DNA of 64,000 bases, from assembly GCF_008369195.1 (NCBI RefSeq), contig NZ_VOBC01000004.1, positions 186,001 through 250,000 on the forward strand, in the 5' to 3' direction. The notes beneath the pieces are model-generated. The model was not told where the DNA came from and searched no databases. It worked only from the letters and a program-made list of their open reading frames with translations. This document shows, in pieces, positions 62,048-64,000 of the stretch. The DNA comes from Sporosarcina sp. ANT_H38 (GTDB lineage: Bacteria > Bacillota > Bacilli > Bacillales_A > Planococcaceae). Position numbers and translations under genes: made by a program. Numbering within the stretch: position 1 is the first letter of the stretch; each line of letters begins with the position of its first letter.

Positions 62048-62728
62048 TTAATCATTATTAACTTGATTATTATAAATTTCTACAAGCATATTTTCTATTG
62101 CAACATCGCCGACAATCCCCATAGGATTTTTATTTTTTGCTGCCATCCCCCCATCTATTTGGTCACATAAAAATGTTTCTTTCAAAGGATCGCCGATACT
62201 TAAATAATGTTCCTCGTTAAAAGAAGCCACATATGGAATATCGTTTAGTTCACGTTCACTAAAAATCAAAGGTTCATAATAACCTACAGGTTTCCACAGA
62301 TAATTTCTAATACTGTAATAACCTGTTGAAGCAATCATTGAAAATTCTCTTCTTGATATCCCGTCATAAATTTGTTCTAATTCCATAGAAGAGTCTGTAA
62401 AATATTCTAAATAACCTATAAGGAAATAAGTAGATTTGTCTTCTAATGAGTTTCCTTTCAAAATAACACCATAAGCAAATATTTTAATTTCCTCTAAATA
62501 GATTTCGAAAATTCTACCACTGTATATCTCTTTATTATACTTCGGTTGGGGTTTCGCCTTTATTTTTATGTTAGATATTTTGATACCCTCTAATTTCCTT
62601 TCATCTACTGCAATAATTTTTGCTAATAAACCTTCAATTTCCTCTAGATTGGTTGTTTCCAATAAAGAAAATAGTAGTGCATTTATTGTTATTAATTGTT
62701 TTTCCAAAGCCACACATCCTATATACAT
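62048..62728 (-). CDS. Immunity protein 26-like protein
   Basis: The 226-aa acidic protein shows a central YSGRIFEIYLEEIKIFAYGV, a pattern like Imm26, and later YSIRNYLWKPVGYYEPLIFSE. No toxin gene is adjacent. The start is uncertain: ATG 62728 lacks a site, while TTG 62707 follows AGGATGTG. The family call is from memory and only moderate. Confidence 0.55.
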   Translation of the reverse strand: MYIGCVALEKQLITINALLFSLLETTNLEEIEGLLAKIIAVDERKLEGIKISNIKIKAKPQPKYNKEIYSGRIFEIYLEEIKIFAYGVILKGNSLEDKSTYFLIGYLEYFTDSSMELEQIYDGISRREFSMIASTGYYSIRNYLWKPVGYYEPLIFSERELNDIPYVASFNEEHYLSIGDPLKETFLCDQIDGGMAAKNKNPMGIVGDVAIENMLVEIYNNQVNND

Positions 62729-62795
62729 TTATAATTCAATAAGACCGTTCAAATCAGCTTGAACGGCCTTATTTTACAATCCCTACTCTACCTGA

Positions 62796-63113
62796 TTAGT
62801 CTATCATTACTCCCCAGCCATCACTGTATGCATCGAACGGTTTGACTAATTTATCTAACTTTTCCTGCATATCCATAATTGGTTGATATTCCAGCAACAT
62901 ATTCACCTGAACAGTACAATCCCAATCATCGTATTCTTCATCATAAAACCCTTCTACTTGAAAATCATTGTGGTGTAGAACAGTTAAAGTTGCTTGTAAA
63001 CTGTCTTCATCTGCACAAGCAATATGAAAATCAACATCATGTCGTTGACTGAAATCAGCACCTTCTTTTTTTAACGATTTCAACACTTGCCCATCTTCAT
63101 CATTCGGAAACAT
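62796..63113 (-). CDS. RraB-family protein (RNase E inhibitor fold)
   Basis: The 105-aa protein starts MFPNDEDGQVLKSLKKEGAD and contains FSQRHDVDFHIACADED, ending PFDAYSDGWGVMID, the RraB pattern throughout. In Gram-positive bacteria without RNase E such proteins probably have another partner, and a polymorphic-toxin immunity role is plausible. GAGGGGTTATTAAATG is a perfect start. It heads the three-gene immunity-like run. Confidence 0.82.
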   Translation of the reverse strand: MFPNDEDGQVLKSLKKEGADFSQRHDVDFHIACADEDSLQATLTVLHHNDFQVEGFYDEEYDDWDCTVQVNMLLEYQPIMDMQEKLDKLVKPFDAYSDGWGVMID

Positions 63114-63239
63114 TTAATAACCCCTCTTCTTTTTGCGCTAATAATCTATCAACTTGTTCATCTTTCATACATTGCGTTTACTTCGTTCTTTTGCCGATTT
63201 CTGTTTTCTTTTTATATTTCTCTTTCCAATATACTTATA

Positions 63240-63480
63240 TCCATCTGAGAAGGATTCAGCCTCCAAAATTGTATCTTTGGAGGCTTCTCTCCATGTAAGA
63301 AGCACACTATTCCCTCTTCCCAAAAAGTTTTAGTACTTCGTGTACCTGTTGGAAAGCGAGGGATGAACAGCCACCATACGATTACCGAACAAGATGTCTC
63401 CAAGTCGTTCAATCTACAGCAATCCAATAGAAACAGTACAAGTAAGGCTTAGTGTTTGATCTGGTTAGTTTTAGTTAACC
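63240..63480 (+). repeat. Repeat A, copy 3
   Basis: Direct relative to 19530-19790, about two-thirds identical by eye. The hairpin here is GCCTCC..GGAGGC where the others have GCCGCC..GGCGGC, so both arms changed together. The - strand reads TFWEEGIVCFLHGEKPPKIQ then FWRL, close to the other copies. Gap bases 63114-63240 are featureless. Confidence 0.6.
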
Positions 63481-63611
63481 AATATACATATAAAAAATAG
63501 TTTAAATTATTTTCTATTTGAATCAATTTCACAATTACTTATTTCATGTATAAAGACGAACGAAATAGTTCATTTACCAATTCATTGTCCGTCAATTTTA
63601 CGGACTACTCT

Positions 63612-63740
63612 CGTTGATTGTAGCGGAAGATGGCGACTCCTGCGGGAACAGCGCGAGCTGAAGACCCCGCAGGAGTGAAACGACGAGGAGGCTGAAGCCG
63701 TGCCCGCGGAAAGCGTCCATCTGAAGCGGAAATTAACATT
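63612..63740 (+). repeat. GC-rich dispersed intergenic repeat, copy 2
   Basis: Contains GGCGACTCCTGCGGGAACAG, then GAAGACCCCGCAGGAGTGAA and the GAAGCCGTGCCCGCGGAAAG core. CTCCTGCGGG/CCCGCAGGAG forms an internal hairpin. This type of element is common between genes in Bacillales. It is the inverted partner of 60910-61115. Confidence 0.8.
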
Positions 63741-63780
63741 GTTCGTTTTTCCCGTTTAATAATCCTATTTTGAAATTGAT

Positions 63781-64000
63781 TCATTTAGCTTCATCTTCAT
63801 GAAAACGACCTTTATATACGTAAGTTAACGTAATAAAGATATATATGGCTAATGTAATGCCTGTTACGATAATAGATGTTGTAAAAATAATACCAATAAG
63901 GATCGCGCTTAAAGCAATAATAGCTACCCAAGTCGTATAAGGGAACCATTTTACTGCATAGCTACTTGTTTTTTGTGGCTGGATTTTTCGCGATTTCAGA
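63781..64000 (-). CDS. Amino-acid permease, C-terminal end (partial)
   Basis: Reading leftwards from the window edge: SRKIQPQKTSSYAVKWFPYT, then TWVAIIALSAILIGIIF and a second helix, ending VYKGRFHEDEAK. The pattern fits the last two helices and tail of APC-superfamily (AapA/GabP-like) permeases. The gene starts outside the window. Confidence 0.75.
   Translation of the reverse strand, partial: LKSRKIQPQKTSSYAVKWFPYTTWVAIIALSAILIGIIFTTSIIVTGITLAIYIFITLTYVYKGRFHEDEAK

Noticed and set aside
1-64000. CRISPR array, rRNA or tRNA genes
   Set aside because: No regularly spaced repeats, cloverleaf or rRNA-like stretches were found on reading both strands.

Overview
The window looks like a chromosomal segment of a low-GC Gram-positive member of the Bacillales, most probably a Planococcaceae/Sporosarcina-like species. 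This is inferred from AT-rich codon use, AGGAGG-type ribosome binding sites with TTG/GTG starts, a SLAP-domain protein, an NrtR-type NAD regulator and the dispersed GC-rich intergenic repeats. No rRNA, tRNA, CRISPR array or intact insertion sequence was seen.

Layout. (1) 0.57-16.6 kb: a leftward surface-polysaccharide locus. It has a sugar-phosphate transferase, a fused Wzz/BY-kinase, a PHP phosphatase that has lost four of seven metal ligands, Wzy polymerase, Wzx flippase, two glycosyltransferases, a UDP-sugar epimerase, and a dTDP-amino-sugar branch (rfbA, rfbB, a VioA-like aminotransferase). Two ATP-grasp ligases, a decayed decarboxylase and a deacetylase follow. The locus is bracketed by two nested families of inverted repeats. 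(2) 16.8-22.2 kb: a ZIP metal transporter, an inserted nucleotidyltransferase-cupin pair between direct repeats, an EVE-like/HNH nuclease, and SstT. (3) 22.7-29.5 kb: a two-component system, two fused ATPase-FtsX ABC transporters and a small secreted protein with an exact internal repeat. The small gene and the ABC operon carry near-identical promoters with tandem 11-bp sites, created by a local duplication that copied the kinase 3' end.

(4) 30.1-34.4 kb: NAD salvage (nadD, pncB, a nicotinamidase-like hydrolase) with an NrtR-type NUDIX regulator and two near-identical 27-bp palindromic operators. (5) 35.2-41 kb: a metallo-beta-lactamase-fold protein behind a perfect 24-bp palindrome, a LURP-one protein, an orphan phage-type replication module, and a poorly coding stretch with micropeptides. 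(6) 41.0-44.1 kb: a small island between 21-bp direct repeats, holding a HAD phosphatase, a P450 fragment joined to a resolvase fragment, and a secreted toxin with a likely immunity gene. (7) 44.2-47.1 kb: a cupin paralogue, gene remnants, a GNAT enzyme and a SLAP protein.

(8) 47.4-50.5 kb: an ECF sigma / anti-sigma operon with two membrane proteins. (9) 50.9-57.5 kb: RlmD, then a sigma-54 activator facing a YfcC-type transporter and an M20 peptidase behind a strong -24/-12 promoter. (10) 57.6-64 kb: a VTC-type polymerase with DUF4956, a structured intergenic element, a lipoprotein, three immunity-like genes between inverted GC-rich repeats, and the end of an amino-acid permease.

All functional names come from reading motifs by eye; no database search was run.
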